The notes under the pieces: generated by a model
What the model was told of the DNA's origin: nothing
The model's input: the letters and a program-made list of their open reading frames with translations, nothing else
Database searches by the model: none
Shown: piece after piece, positions 46,131 through 58,700 of the stretch
How positions within the stretch are numbered: position 1 is the stretch's first letter
How the letters are laid out: every line of letters begins with the position of its first letter
Made by a program: the position numbers and the translations under genes
Origin: Narthecium ossifragum
Lineage: Eukaryota; Streptophyta; Magnoliopsida; Dioscoreales; Nartheciaceae
Assembly: GCA_963920575.1 (NCBI GenBank)
Contig: OY986966.1
Coordinates: forward strand, 12,502,048 to 12,566,047
Length of the DNA: 64,000 nt
Reading direction: 5' to 3'

Positions 46131-49100
46131 TCTCTTCTCTTTTGCTTTGATGCTTGGTAGCCTAGGAGCTTTTTGATGCTGTTCTCTTCTCTCTTGCTAC
46201 GGTGATGTAGTTCTTTGAGTTTTCGTGAATGCTTCCTTTGTTCCTCCTTTGTTCTTGGATTGGTCGAGGTGTTTGTGATCGTTTGGAACTCTGGTTCCTT
46301 CTTCTCTGTTGTTCCTTCACTCTCACTGGCTACCGTGTCTGAAGCAACCAATTCATGATACAAATGCCTGTTCACTATATAACTGTTAAAAATTTCGTTG
46401 CTGAGGTGATTTGGTTCTTGGACCTCATTTACATGCGAAATTTTGTTTCTCTGTGAAAATTTCTATGCTGGTGGTCCAGCAAGACAAGCACCATTGCCAC
46501 AATAATTTGCTGACTCCTTTTATGTGTCTTCTGAATGTTACCAATTGGCTTTTGTATAGCAAATCTTCAAAAAAATTCTCTTTCTAAGCGGCACCAAGAC
46601 TATGAACAGATTGATCTCATTTTTGCCCTTGGAATTTCTTGATTAACAGCAATCAGGATGTCTTCAAATTAATCAGCCAGCCCAAGCCTGCCTCACAATT
46701 CCCATGTGTATCGCAAATTGCAATGGTGTGCATTGGGGAGGGAGTTTCACCAACTAATTTGCGTTTGGAATAAATGAAGGTAATCTCCTCTTTTATTCAA
46801 TCTCTTCTTCTAAAGTAAAGAAACTGATTTGCACATATACAAATGTCTACCTAGCATGCCAAAGGTTACTACCAACAATGTAAAGAAATTTTGTTTCTTC
46901 TGTGCTTTTTGTATTTTCATGATATATCTATTTTGCTTCTGTATCATTTTCATGAAAGACTTCACTGCATTCTCAAGTCTAATGTCATGATATACCATGA
47001 TGTCATGAGTGGTGGCCTAATAACCATAAAGAAATTTTTTCCCTACACTCTATATCATAAATAAACTGAATTAACCTCATCTTTTCTCAATCCAATCAAG
47101 TGTTCCCAAGTCTACGTTGCTCCACACTCATCTTTAACCAACATTCGGATTTTCTCTCATTTCTGTGTGGAATAAAGCTGAGGAATTGGCTTGAACTTTT
47201 TTGTGACCCTTTTGCTTTTACTGATTGGTCGTAGTTTGGATGATAATGGTCTTTGTGTCCTATTTCCCTTATCTGAGTAAGGTTCTTTTTCTTTTGATAT
47301 TTTAGCTTTTGTTGGATATGTATTGCTGGCCATGGTGCTTAATTAATTTCAAGTTTTTGGCCCCATTCTTTTCATTTTAATCTATCCCTTAGCTAATAAG
47401 ATCCGAAGTATAGTTTGGATAAATGCACATTATTCTATTAGGGTGATAACATATTGAGGATTTTAGAAACTCTACAATTGAGCTTGATTTCTGCCACAAA
47501 TAGTCCAATACCAACCGCAAATTTCAAACTCAGCTTGATTTTATCCTGTTTTTTTGCCATTTCTCATGAATTGTGGCCATTTCAAACTTTTGACTATTTG
47601 AGTGTAAAACAACCAAAATGCCATTTCAATTTTTTAAGTAAATACTGTGAAGTGGTTGTCTAAGATCAAAATTGCTAGACTAAATTAAAAAATAAATGAT
47701 ATTTTCGTCATTCTGCATATTTAACCATCATTTTACATTAGTCTTCTTTGAAACTTCAAAATCAGTTTTGGTCATTTGAAAACTAATCAGTTTTGTTCAT
47801 TTCAAAATCAGTTTTGATCATTATTCACAAGAGGCCTATAGAAATTGTTTTTTGACCAGGTCAAGATAAGATAAGCTTATATTTTTCCTTGAGTTTGGTA
47901 GATTTGATTCCTTATTTTAAGGCTGCTCAGCTATGGAGATGGGCATGCCATCAATTGAAGCAACCTTTTCTGTTTATAGAATAGTAGACCCACAGTCACA
48001 GAGTCCATGAGCTTGGATGCATAAATTCCAACTTTGATCTCAGCCATCTGCAATTGGATTCTTAACAAGCATGTCCGGAATTTATTCCAGATTTATTTCA
48101 TTGTTTTTTTTTGCTTGAGTTTTGGAGCTTATTGGTGGCTGAGGTTGGATTTCATGCTATGCACATCATGTGTTTGATGGTCTATTGAATGATTTTTCCC
48201 TACGAATTGCTATAAGGAGAGCTAGCTTTGCTGATGTATATTGAATGTTTTTGCTGCACATCATGTGTTTGATGGTATGTTGAATGTTTTACTTCTCTTT
48301 TGTTCCCTGCCCTGTTCCCTGCCCTTTACTATTAATCATTCAGTTTGTTATGTTTGTGATAGATAAATTCATTTTAGTTTGTTATGTTTGTTACTCCTGC
48401 CCAAATAATCATAAAGCCTGTTATAATTTCTTTTCCCTCTTTAGCAGGTATGCAAATCAAGAACCTGGAAGATGATCGATGGCCCATGTACATACATTTA
48501 TGATTATTTAGAGATGATTCTTCAGTAGAAGATGTAAAGGAATTTGAAGTTAAAGGTAGACCACTTTTGCTTCTTTTGTATGAGGAAGTAACTGACAAAC
48601 TTTTCTCTAACTTTTTGGGATTCTTCTCAAGCATTCATTGTTCTCAAGCATGTTGGCATTCTTCTCAAGCATTCATTGTCCAAAAATTCAGCTATTACTA
48701 CATGCTGAAGCAAATTACAATCAGTTGGGAAGTTATAATAGCTTATTAAGTCTCATGTCCATAAAATTCCTTCCTATTGTTAACTTTTATTCAGAAAGGG
48801 TTTATATTGTTAATTACGCTCAGTTTGAACAGTTGATATGTAGAGGGCAACAAAGTTTTACATCATCATCAAGCATCAGATGTACTTACTTCATGTAGCT
48901 GCCAAGTCATCTTGAATCGCAACCTGAGGAATGATTAATTGGCTGTAATATAAGGGTCTTCTTCTTTAAATATTTGTTTAGCAAATGTCATCCGTAATGT
49001 TAGATCTCTAATTAAGTTGGTCTCTTGATCAGTTGGTTATGTCTTCAAACATCAGTCAATGGTTCTGTCTTCAAACATCAGTCAAATTCAGGTATATGAA

Positions 49101-49568
49101 CAAATTTATGCAACATTTATATATCTGTTTCAAATAGAATTTCACCTGAATATATCCTTGTTTGTTTATTGGCTCTTTTGTTTTCACTTTTTGTTTTCAC
49201 TTCAATGGAACAACATAAATGATCGAACACTCTCCTTTCACCTTTAATTTACAAACTTTTGTTGAATTTTTAAATTGCAAGCTTGGCTTTACCAAATTTC
49301 CAATTTTTGAGCTTATGTCATGTTTCTGGCATGCTCAACCAATAATTTGTACAAATAATCGAGGATGTTGTTTTTAGTTATCGGGTTTTTTCTTACCTCA
49401 TGTTTTCTCATATTGTTTTTTCCTTTTTTGTCTTCGCAAGAGTTGAGTTTTTTCTTACCTCATGTTTTCTCATATTGTTTTTTCCTTTTTTGTCTTTGCA
49501 AGAGTTGACTGAGAAGCGAACCATAATCCTAAGTGGTCACTTTCAACAAAACATAAACAAATTTAAAT
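46131..49568. other. AT-rich intron-like part of the Helitron
   Basis: No long ORF. It has the T-rich, intron-like texture of a plant gene. A possible short exon lies at about 48450-48556, between an acceptor (CTTTAGCAG) and a donor-like GTAGAC, with one frame open except for a stop. A short duplicated phrase ('cttctcaagcattcattgt') occurs at 48621-48679. No protein family was recognised. Confidence 0.4.
49391..49514. repeat. 62-bp tandem duplication inside the Helitron
   Basis: Two adjacent copies beginning TCTTACCTCATGTTTTCTCA and ending 'gcaagagttga', offset 62 bases, nearly identical. Confidence 0.92.
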
Positions 49569-49595
49569 CGTGCCAGGGGCACGGGCATCCACTAG
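49569..49595 (+). other. Helitron 3' terminal hairpin and CTAG end
   Basis: Stem CGTGCC/GGCACG with a 3-base loop, then GGCATCCACTAG. The next base, T, is host. The hairpin is the expected transposition terminator. Confidence 0.92.
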
Positions 49596-49695
49596 TAGGG
49601 CTAACATGCTTAATCGTATATATAAGGTATAAAGCGATAAGTAAAACCAGCATACCAAGCCCCGCGGGCAAAAGCCTTGAAAATCCTCTCTGCTA

Positions 49696-50010
49696 CTAAA
49701 GGATCGATCCTCACTAAGGGAAGGATCGATCTTTTCAGTAACAGTGAGCTTCCCTCATTGTCGAGGCAAGGAAGATCGATCCTTCCTCTCAGGAAGATCG
49801 ATCTTTCTCGAGACAGAGGGCACCCTTCGCGTCGCACCAAGAAAGATCGATCCTTCCTCCCAGGAAGATCGATCTTCTTCGCGACGAAGGGTAACCATGC
49901 CACCCAAGAACCAGGATCGATCTTTTCCAAGCAAAAGATCGATCCTTCATCGTGCGAGGCATGACCAACCTAAAGGATCGATCCTCCCCCAAGAAGGATC
50001 AATCCCGATG
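49696..50010. repeat. GATCGATC clusters in LTR h (also 50374-50478)
   Basis: About nine octamers at 49696-49990 and four at 50376-50478. The second group lies just upstream (minus strand) of the TATA box at 50356-50348, the same order as in LTR e. Confidence 0.9.
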
Positions 50011-50347
50011 GGTTCTCCGGCGTGCTTCCGGCGAGGAATATCGCCTGAAGACACATCCAAATATGACGAAACTCTGGGATCTGGTAGATCTAGATCCCAC
50101 GAGTCCAAAACCGGTAAAATCACTGAAAACCAACAACTATGTAATCAGATCTAAGCAAAAGAAGACAAATCAAACCGGAAAACTCAAAACCCCGAAGAGA
50201 GATGTCGGTAGGATCCCTACCGGAGCAAGAGCAGCTTAGATCCAAGCAGCTAGGCCTTGGATCGTCCTCAGAAGCCTTCAAAAATCGCGAGATCTGAGCT
50301 CAAATCACCGGATTTCAAAAGGGATTCAAGGAAGAAAGTCTCGTCTG

Positions 50348-50356
50348 CTTTATAGG
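50348..50356 (-). promoter_or_regulatory. TATA box of LTR h
   Basis: The minus strand reads CCTATAAAG about 20 bases downstream of the palindrome cluster. Confidence 0.65.
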
Positions 50357-50779
50357 CAAACGAACCGACTTATGAATGATCGATCCTCCCTCAAGGGAGG
50401 ATCGATCCTTCATGACGATTCACAAGGCTTTCTGGCACGAAGAGGATCGATCCCTTAGCCAGGGAGGATCGATCCTTTGTGTGCTGAAAGCTAAACTTGG
50501 GCAAGAACTCAAGCCCAAGTCCAGATCTTTCGATCCCGTGTCCCACTAACCGTTCTAACCAAACACTAACACATATAAGGCCAGTGTGTGCCCACGCGGG
50601 TGTGAAACAAACCAACAAGGCGCAATTTACCAAATTGCCCTTGCGGTCTACAACGAGCCACAGGGGTAGAGGGACAGGTCCTCACATCCTAATACCCTTA
50701 AAGGAAATCTCGTCCCGAGATTCGATAAGGGTAGGGCTCGGAACAACAAAACAGCTACACTAGAGGACAGGACAAGAAG

Positions 50780-52758
50780 TACCTGGAGAAGAAAACAACT
50801 GCGAAAACTCCTACCGCATGCGCGCCTCGCGCTCCCAAGTCACCTCCTCGGTGCTCTGTGCCTCCACAGTACCTTGACCAATGGAATCGTCTTGCCCCGC
50901 AAGACCTGATCCCTCCGGTCAAGTACATGAACCGGCTGCTCAACAAAGCTCGCGTCTGCCTCAAGCTCAATGTCATCCACCCTGATGACATGAGACGGGT
51001 CTGGGTGATACTTCCTCAGCATCGACACAAGGAAAGTCGGATGCACAGCAGACATGTGCTGAGGAAGATCTAGGCGGTAAGCTACCTCGCCGACCCTCTC
51101 TAAGATCTCGAACGGCCCGACAAACCTCGGCGCCAACTTACCACCCCTGCCAAACCTGACAGAACCTCTGTACGGCGATGCTCGCCATAACACTCGGTCG
51201 CCGACTGCAAACTCCAACGGTCGTCTCCTCTGATCTGCATAACTCTTCTGCCGGCTCTGAGCCGTCAGAAGCTTCTGCCTGATCTGCACTAACCTCTCTG
51301 GCGACTGCCTGACGATGTCTGGACCGGTGAGTGAAGCCTCTCCAACCTCTGTCCAGCAAACTGGGGAAAGACACGCCCTACCGTACAACTCCTCGAAAGG
51401 TGCTACTCCCAGCTGCCTCCTGCGTCGAGGACACATGCTCACAGCATGTCCTCCAAGATCTGGATCGTCCGCTCTGACTGCCCGTCGATCTGCGGATGGA
51501 ACGCGGTACTGAACGTCAGGAGTGTGCCGACAGCCTCCTGAAAGCCTCGCCAGATCCTGCTAGTGAACCTGGGGTCTCGGTCTGACACGATAGACACTGG
51601 TACCCCGTGTAGTCTGACTACCTCTCGGACGTACAAACCGGCCAATCTATCTGATGTGTCTGTCACCCGCATAGGCAGGAAGTGCGTCGATTTGGTCAAT
51701 CGATCAACGATGACCCAAATCGCGTCATTCCCCCTAGGAGACCTCGGTAGTCCGGTCACGAAGTCCATCGTGATGTGCTCCCACTTCCACTCAGCTAGTG
51801 GAAGCGGCTGTAGTAACCCCGGAGTCCGTTGGTGCTCTGCCTTAACCTTCTGACAGGTAAGGCAGCGCGATACGAACTCTGTCACTGCCCTCTTCATCCC
51901 GCGCCACCAGAGCTGTCGCCGAAGGTCCTGGTACATCTTGGTGCCGCCGGGATGAACTGCAAAACGAGAGTGGTGGAACTCTCGTAGGACGTCGTCACGA
52001 AGAACTGGATCTGCTGGAACTGCTACCCTGCCTCGGAACCGTAGCCCTCCGTCTGGCGATACTGTCCAGTCTCCGTCTGCGCCCTCCGTGCCCGCTGAGG
52101 TGCGTAACTCCTCGAGCTCTGCGTCACTGCGCTGCGCCTCTAACACTCTAGCCAGTACTGCTGGCATGGTCTGCACTGTGTAGAGAAAGCCACATGATCC
52201 CTGATCCTCGAACTCTAGCCCCAACTGGCCCGCTGTCTCGAGTGCCTGCCACTGCCGCGCTGATAGCCCTGCTACTGCTGCTCTGGTCTTTCTCACCTGC
52301 CTGCTCAGCGCGTCTGCGACAACGTTTGCCTTACCAGGATGGTAATACAACTCGAAGTCGTAGTCCTCCAGTATCTCCATCCAGCGTCGCTGCCTCAGGT
52401 TGAGGTCACGTTGGGTGAAAACGTGCCTCAAACTCTTATGGTCCGAGAAGACTGAGAACTTCTCGCCATAGAGGTAGTGCCGCCACGTCTTCAGAGCGAA
52501 GACCACTGCTGCTAGCTCCAAGTCGTGGGTCGGGTAGTTTCTCTCATGGTTCTTCAGCTGGCGAGAACCATAGGAAACTACGTGCCCCTCCTGCATAAGG
52601 ACACACCCCAAACCCTCACCACTGGCGTCGCAGTAGACACTGTAACCAACGCCTCGCTCAGGGACGATCAGCACCAGTGCACTGGTCAACTTGGTCCTCA
52701 GCTGCACGAAAGCCTGCTCACAAGCATCATCCCACACGAACGGGACGGCCTTCTGTGT
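50780..52758 (-). pseudogene. H pol remnant: RNase H, integrase, chromodomain-like tail
   Basis: From 52758 the minus strand shows '[14 protein letters not shown]', RNase H ('[18 protein letters not shown]'), the integrase zinc finger and core ('[16 protein letters not shown]', '[14 protein letters not shown]', '[14 protein letters not shown]'), stopping at TGA about 51439-51441 (AGA in D). A 58-base deletion follows just downstream relative to D and b-c, between similar 'ctggga/cttgga' words, and shifts the frame. The rest (51420-50840) carries the GPF module and tail, with a one-base loss near 50868 cutting the chromodomain-like end. Element I cuts it at 52758. Confidence 0.92.
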
Positions 52759-52872
52759 TGTTGATCCTAACCTTGTTTTGATGATGCCAATATACATTAA
52801 ATGATAAAATATATGTTTAATATTTATTACCCCTTTAATTGGAGATATTAAATTCAATATTCAAGTGATTTT

Positions 52873-53385
52873 GTACTGACGGTCGATGCAAGGATCGACC
52901 GTGGGAATGGGACGGTCGATCCATGGATCGACCGTGATGAATGGTTCATACATGGCTATATGCGTATTGACGCGACGGTCGATGGGTGCATCGACCGTCG
53001 GAAGCGTTTTTCTTAACAGAGGCTCACGGACGATGCGACGGTCGATGCGGCGGTCGACCGTGGCGCATTAATGAAGAATGTGAAGATGCGACGGTCGATC
53101 GGTGCATCGACCCTGAGAAGCATTTTTCTTCACAGAGACGGACGGACGATGCGACGGTCGATGCGGCGGTCGACCGTGGCGCATATATGAAGAAAAGTCA
53201 AGGAGCGACGGTCGATCGGAGCATCGACCCTGGGAAGCGACTTTCTCAACAGAGGCTCACGGACGATGTGACGGTCGATGTCACGGTCGACCGTGAGAGC
53301 GACGGACGATGCGTGGATCGACCGTCGACCAAAGAGGCTGAGTTTTTTATACGTGAGGGACGATGGACGGATCGACCGCCAGGAG
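52873..53385. repeat. GGTCGATC/GGTCGACC cluster in I LTR, three ~117-bp units
   Basis: Units start at 52972, 53088 and 53205. Each holds paired words such as ACGGTCGAT...ATCGACCGT that can form hairpins. 52912-52935 is a perfect 24-base palindrome centred on CCATGG. The 3' LTR copy lacks 12 bases of one motif, so copy number differs between the two LTRs. Confidence 0.92.
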
Positions 53386-53463
53386 CACGCAGAGTAAAAA
53401 ACTAGCCGTTGGAGAGCAGGAAAGAGCCGTTGGGGCTCCTTGTTGAGCTGGTTGAAGCCCATG

Positions 53464-53472
53464 TATAAGTAG
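53464..53472 (+). promoter_or_regulatory. TATA box of I LTR
   Basis: TATAAGTAG lies about 80 bases after the last palindrome. The same word is at 63612-63620 in the 3' LTR. Confidence 0.65.
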
Positions 53473-53927
53473 CCACTTCATGTAAACTTGCTACAACTTT
53501 TATCATTATTATTGAGATCATTTGAGCAAGTTCTAGGAAAGTTTTCTACTTATTCACATTGAGCTAAAACCTTTGTAAACCTTCTTCAAGTGTGAAGAAG
53601 TATCTTGAGAGTTGTTCAACAGCAGTTGGCTGTGATTGTAAGGTCACAAAGCACCAGGAAGCTTGGGGGAAAAGCTTGTAAGGGATTTGCAAGTAGTAGA
53701 ACCTCAAGGAGAGCCTTGAGTGAAGTGGACGTAGACCAAGAGTTGGGTCGAACCACTATAAATCGGTGTTATCTCTCTAAGTCTCTTTACTGTATTCTTG
53801 CATGCCTCCTTGCTTTAGTTTCATCTCATCTACAAGCATTTATAGTGTAGTTTTTTTACTATCTGATTTTTCTATTAAACTAGATTTTCGAAAAGAGTCC
53901 AATTCACCCCCCTCTTGGACTTTCAAT

Positions 53928-53939
53928 TGGTATCAGAGC
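53928..53939 (+). other. I primer-binding site, initiator tRNA-Met type
   Basis: TGGTATCAGAGC lies two bases after the LTR end, as is usual for copia elements. Confidence 0.93.
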
Positions 53940-53989
53940 TAGGTCTCTAATTTAGTGGTGTAACAACCCTTAGAGGATCCTATCTAGAC

Positions 53990-55732
53990 ATGGAAAACAT
54001 AGAGGGACAAGCTACCAATAGGCCACCCTACTTCAATGTTTCAAACTACAACTATTGGAAAACAAAGATGGAAATCTTTGTTCAATCCATGGACTATGAG
54101 GCATGGTTGGTTATAGAGGATGGACCTTATGTCCCAATCAAAATTGTTGATGGGAAAGATGTCCCAAAGACAAAGAGTGACTACACCCCAATTGACCTCA
54201 AAAACCTTCAAACTAATGCCAAGGCCAAAAGCTTTCTATTTTGTGCCCTTAGCCCTAGTGAATTCAATAGGGTCTCCACATGCAAATAAGCAAAGGAGAT
54301 ATGGGATAAGCTTGAGGTTACATATGAAGGAACTAGCCGGGTTAAAGAGTCAAAGATAAGTATGCTAGTACATGAGTATGAATTATTTTGTATGAAGAAT
54401 GATGAGACTATTAGTGAGATGTTTACACGTTTTAATAACATATTAAATATGCTTGAATCTCTTGAAAGAATTTATGCTAATGATGAGATTGTGAGGAAGA
54501 TCCTTAGGTGTCTACCTAAGTCGTGGGATCCCAAAGTGACAGCGATAGAAGAAGCCAAGGGTCTATCCAAATTGTCACTAGATGAGCTCATGGGTTTCCT
54601 CATGACCTATGAGATGAACTTGAAGAGGAGCAACGAAGAGGGAGACAAAAAGAAGAAGACGGTTGCCTTCAAGTCATCTAGCAAAGACTCATCCGATTTA
54701 AGCGATGGAGATGACGATGAGGAGTTGGCGATGATATCAAGGAGAATACAAAAGATTTTCAAACGCTAAGGAGGAAAGAAATTCTTCAATAAGAAATTCT
54801 TCAAAGGTGAAAGGTATAATCCTACTTCTTCTAACTCAAATGAAATCATATGTTATGAGTGTAGGAAGCCCGGACACATCAAGCTTGAATGTCCTCAACT
54901 CAAGAAGCCTTCAAGAAAGGAGTTCAATAGTAGGAAGGCAATGGTGGCTACTTGGGGAGAAAGCGATGTGGAGACTTCATCCGATGAAGAAGAACAAGAG
55001 GTAGCCAACATATACTTAATGGCACATGGAGATGAGGAAGAACAAAATGAGGTAGAGGATGAGCTTGCATTTGAAGAACTCTTTGATGCTTATCATGCTT
55101 TAGCAAATGATTTCAAATTCCTGAAAAAGAAATACTATGCTAATTGTAAGGACTTGAAGAAAGTAGAAGAAGAAAAAGTAGATGCCATGCATAGGATTGA
55201 AACTTTAGAAAAAGAAAACAAATGCATGCTAGAGAACAAGTCTTGTGACACAAATGACACACTTGAGGATGAACTCAAGGACACTCAATATGAGCTCATC
55301 ATATTGAAGAATACAAATTATGATATGCAAAGAGAACTTATCTTCTTGAGGAAATCCAAGAGGGATCTCACTCTAGAAGTTAATGACCTAAAAATCACTA
55401 TAGCCAAATTTGCGAAGAGTAGAGATAAACTAGATGAGATCCTTGATAGCCAAAGGAACTCCTTGAACAAGGAAGGAATTGGCTACAACCATAGGAAGGT
55501 GAACAACCAAAGGAAGACTAACTTTGTTAAAGCTTCTTCTCATCCTCCTAAGGTAACACAAGGACCTACATGTCATTATTGTTGCAAAGTTGGTCACAAT
55601 GCACCTAGTTGCTATCTCATGAAGAATGCTAATGCTAAGAAAATCTGGTCACCTAGATATTCTTCTTCTCTTATGCATAGTACTAATGCAAATGGACCCA
55701 AAAAGATTTGGGTACCAAAAATCAAGGTTTGA
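53990..55732 (+). pseudogene. gag: I gag, long Sirevirus type, two stops
   Basis: A single frame from ATG 53990 to TGA 55730-55732 (about 580 codons), broken by TAA at 54287-54289 and 54767-54769. Parts in order: N-terminal 'PPYFNVSNYNYWKTKMEIF', copia gag domain ('YELFCMKNDETISEMFTRF'), acidic Ser-rich linker, first zinc knuckle CYECRKPGHIKLEC (about 54851-54892), a Glu/Lys-rich coiled coil (about 55040-55450), and a second knuckle-like CHYCCKVGHNAPSC (about 55570-55611). The coiled-coil extension is a Sirevirus trait. Both stops can arise by single changes, so the break looks recent. Confidence 0.9.
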
Positions 55733-55753
55733 TCTCCTATTTGTAGGATTGCA

Positions 55754-58700
55754 TGAGATCCAAGATCAAGACCAACTCAAAGGCTAAAAGATGGTACCTT
55801 GATAGTGGATGCTCAAGGCATATAACGGGTGAAAGGAGCATGTTCTCAACCCTTTAATCTAAAGATGGAGGAATGGTGACCTTTGGAGATAATGGAAAAG
55901 GAAAAATTATTGGCATTGGCAATATTGGTAAAACCTCTTCCATTATTATTGAAAATGTTCTCTTAGTTGAAGGTTTGAAACATAACTTACTTAGCATTAG
56001 TCAACTATGTGATAGAGGTAACAAAGTTATTTTTGAAGATTCAAAATGCTATGTTAAGAATGCTCTTAGTGATAAAATCTTGCTAGTAGGACATTGTGAT
56101 GGTAATGTATACACATTTTATCTAAATGATCTTGTTTGCCATGATGATCTATGTCTTAGTGCTTTAAATGAAAATTCTTGGTTATGGCATAGAAGGCTTG
56201 GGCATGCTCACATGAATTTAATATCCAAACTTTCTCGAAAAGACCTTGTTCTTGGACTTCCCAAGATCAAATTTGAGAAAGACAAGATTTGTGATGCATG
56301 TCAAAGAGGAAAACAAGTAAAATCCTCTTTCAAGTCTAAAGATGTAGTTTCTACCACAAGAGCACTAGAACTCATTCATATGGACCTTTTTGGGCCTACT
56401 AAACCAACTAGCTTAGGTGGTAGCTCATATGGATTTGTCTTAGTAGATGACTACACTAGATTCACATGGGTGATTTTCCTTGCACACAAAGATGAAGTCT
56501 TTGAGGAATTCACCAACTTTTGTAGAAGAGTTCAAAATGAGAAAGGTATTCTCATTACATGCATTAGAAGTGATAATGGAGGAGAATTCAAGAATTCCCT
56601 TCTAGAAAAGTTTTGTAATGACAACGGGATTTCCCATAACTTCTCTTCACCTAGAACCCCTCAACAGAATGGTGTTGTTGAAAGGAAAAATAGAACCCTA
56701 CAAGACATGACTAGAACTTTATTATGTGAAAATAATCTTCCTAAGTATTTTTGGGCCGAAGCAATCAATACCTCTTGCCATGTGATAAATAGAGTAACTT
56801 TGAGACCCATCTTGAAGAAAACCCCCTATGAGCTTTGGAAAGGAAGAATTCCAAATATTGGGTACTTTAGAGCTTTTGGTTGCAAATGGTTTATCTTGAA
56901 CAATGGCAAGGATAATCTTGGAAAATTTGATGCTAGATCCGATGGAGGAGTCTTTCTTGGATATTCGGGAAGAAGTAAAAGTTATAGAGTCTTCAATAAA
57001 AGGACTTTGGTGGTTGAAGAATCAATGCATGTGACATTTGATGAAATGATTTTAATTCCTAGTAGAATTGGTAGTGGTATAGATGAGGAAAACCCAAATG
57101 ACAAATCAAAAGACTTATTGGATGAAACCCAAAATGATGTTGAAGAATTGAATGTTAGATTTGAGGAATCCCTTGAGATTATACCTAGTGATCAACATCA
57201 TGAGTTGCCAAAGGATTGGAAGTATGCATCTTCGCACCCAAAGGAATTAATAATTGGTGAACCATCAAGAGGAATCCAAACTAGATCTTCATTAAATACT
57301 TGTGTAAATCTAGCCTTCCTATCTCAAATTGAGCCTAAAACGATAGAGGAAGCACTAAAGGATGATCATTGGATCCTAGCAATGCAAGAAGAGTTGAATC
57401 AATTTGAAAGAAATGAAGTTTGGAATTTGGTACCTAGACCTCATGATCATCCTGTTATAGGTACTAAATGGGTGTTTAGAAACAAGATGGATGAATCGGG
57501 AACAATTACAAGGAATAAAGCTAGACTAGTTGCAAAAGGTTTCAATCAACAAGAAGGAATTGATTTTGATGAGACTTTTGCACCGGTAGCTAGACTTGAG
57601 GCAATAAGACTACTTCTAGCTTTTGCATCTTACAAAGATTTCAAATTATATCAAATGGATGTTAAGAGTGCCTTCTTGAATGGTTTACTAAAAGAAGAAG
57701 TCTATGTTGAACAACCCTCCGGTTTTGAAGACTATAAATTGAGAGATCATGTATTCAAGCTCACGAAAGCCTTGTATGGATTAAAACAAGCTCCTAGAGC
57801 TTGGTATGAAAGGCTTAGCAAATTCTTGATGGATAATGATTTTTGTAGAGGAAAAATTGATACTACATTGTTTACCAAATCAAAAGGCAAAGATTTGCTC
57901 TTGGTTCAAATTTATGTTGATGATATCATTTTTGGTTCTACAAATGATAAACTTTGTGAAGAATTTTTCACATGCATGCAAAGTGAGTTTGAGATGAGCT
58001 TAATGGGTGAGCTAAATTATTTTCTTGGTTTACAAATCATGCAAACTCGAGGAGGGATCTTTATTAATCAAGCTAAATACACTAGAGACCTACTCAAGAA
58101 ATATGATTTTGTAGAATCCAAAATTTATAGAACCCCCATGTGTACAACACTAAAGCTAGACAAGGATGAAGATGGGAAACCCGTTGAACAAACACTTTAT
58201 AGAGGGATGATTGGTTCTTTACTCTATTTGACCGCTAGTAGGCCGGACATCATGTTTAGTGTTTGCCTTTGTGCTAGATATCAATCTTGTCCTAAGGAAT
58301 TTCATTTGGTTGCGGTCAAGAGGATCTTTAGATATCTAATAGGAACCCAAAATTATGGTTTGTGGTATCCTAGAAGATCATCTTTTGATCTAATTGGCTA
58401 CTCCGATGCGGATTTTGCCCGATGTAGACTTGATAGAAAAAGCACAAGTGGCACATGTCACTTTCTTGGTCATGCACTTGTTTCTTGGTTTTCCAAGAAG
58501 CAAAATTCAGTTGCTTTATCCACCGCCGAAGCGGAATATATTGCGGCGGGTAGTTGTTGTGCACAATTGCTTTGGATGAAAATGCAATTGGAAGATTATG
58601 AAATACATGTAGGCAAAATACCCATTAGATGTGACAACACTAGTGCCATAAACTTATCTAAAAATCCCATCTTGCATTCTAGAACAAAGCACATAGAAAT

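Larger units (their letters stand above)
44823..49595 (+). mobile_element. Non-autonomous Helitron, 4773 bp, inserted in LTR h
   Basis: The 5' end is TCTATTATATAAGG after host A (44822). The 3' end is a 6-bp-stem hairpin (CGTGCC-AGG-GGCACG, 49569-49583), 12 bases, then CTAG, followed by host T (49596). There is no target duplication and no terminal inverted repeat. These are the defining traits of Helitrons, which move by rolling-circle transfer and insert between A and T. The host LTR closes up perfectly when the element is removed, using LTR e as reference. No Rep/helicase ORF is present, so it depends on another copy. The inside looks gene-like in composition. Confidence 0.92.
49596..50686 (-). 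repeat. LTR h, 5' part (right of the Helitron)
   Basis: It resumes the LTR and ends at 50686 with the reverse complement of TGTGAGGACCTG. The two LTR h parts add up to 2341 bases. Confidence 0.93.
43573..52758 (-). mobile_element. H: Tekay-type element, 3' part, interrupted by a Helitron and by element I
   Basis: On the minus strand: RNase H and integrase (52758-50780), weak polypurine tract, then the 3' LTR (50686-49596 continued at 44822-43573). The LTR end TGTCACGCCCC at 43573 meets LTR g. The other half (gag, protease, RT, 5' LTR) lies beyond element I, outside the window. The five bases 43568-43572 (CAAGT) are the candidate target site. Confidence 0.9.
52759..53925 (+). repeat. I 5' LTR, 1167 bp
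   Basis: It runs TGTTGATCC to GGACTTTCA and is near-identical to the 3' LTR. It contains a palindrome-rich region (52876-53385), a TATA box and the 'ctataaatcggtgttatctc' phrase near 53756. Confidence 0.95.
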
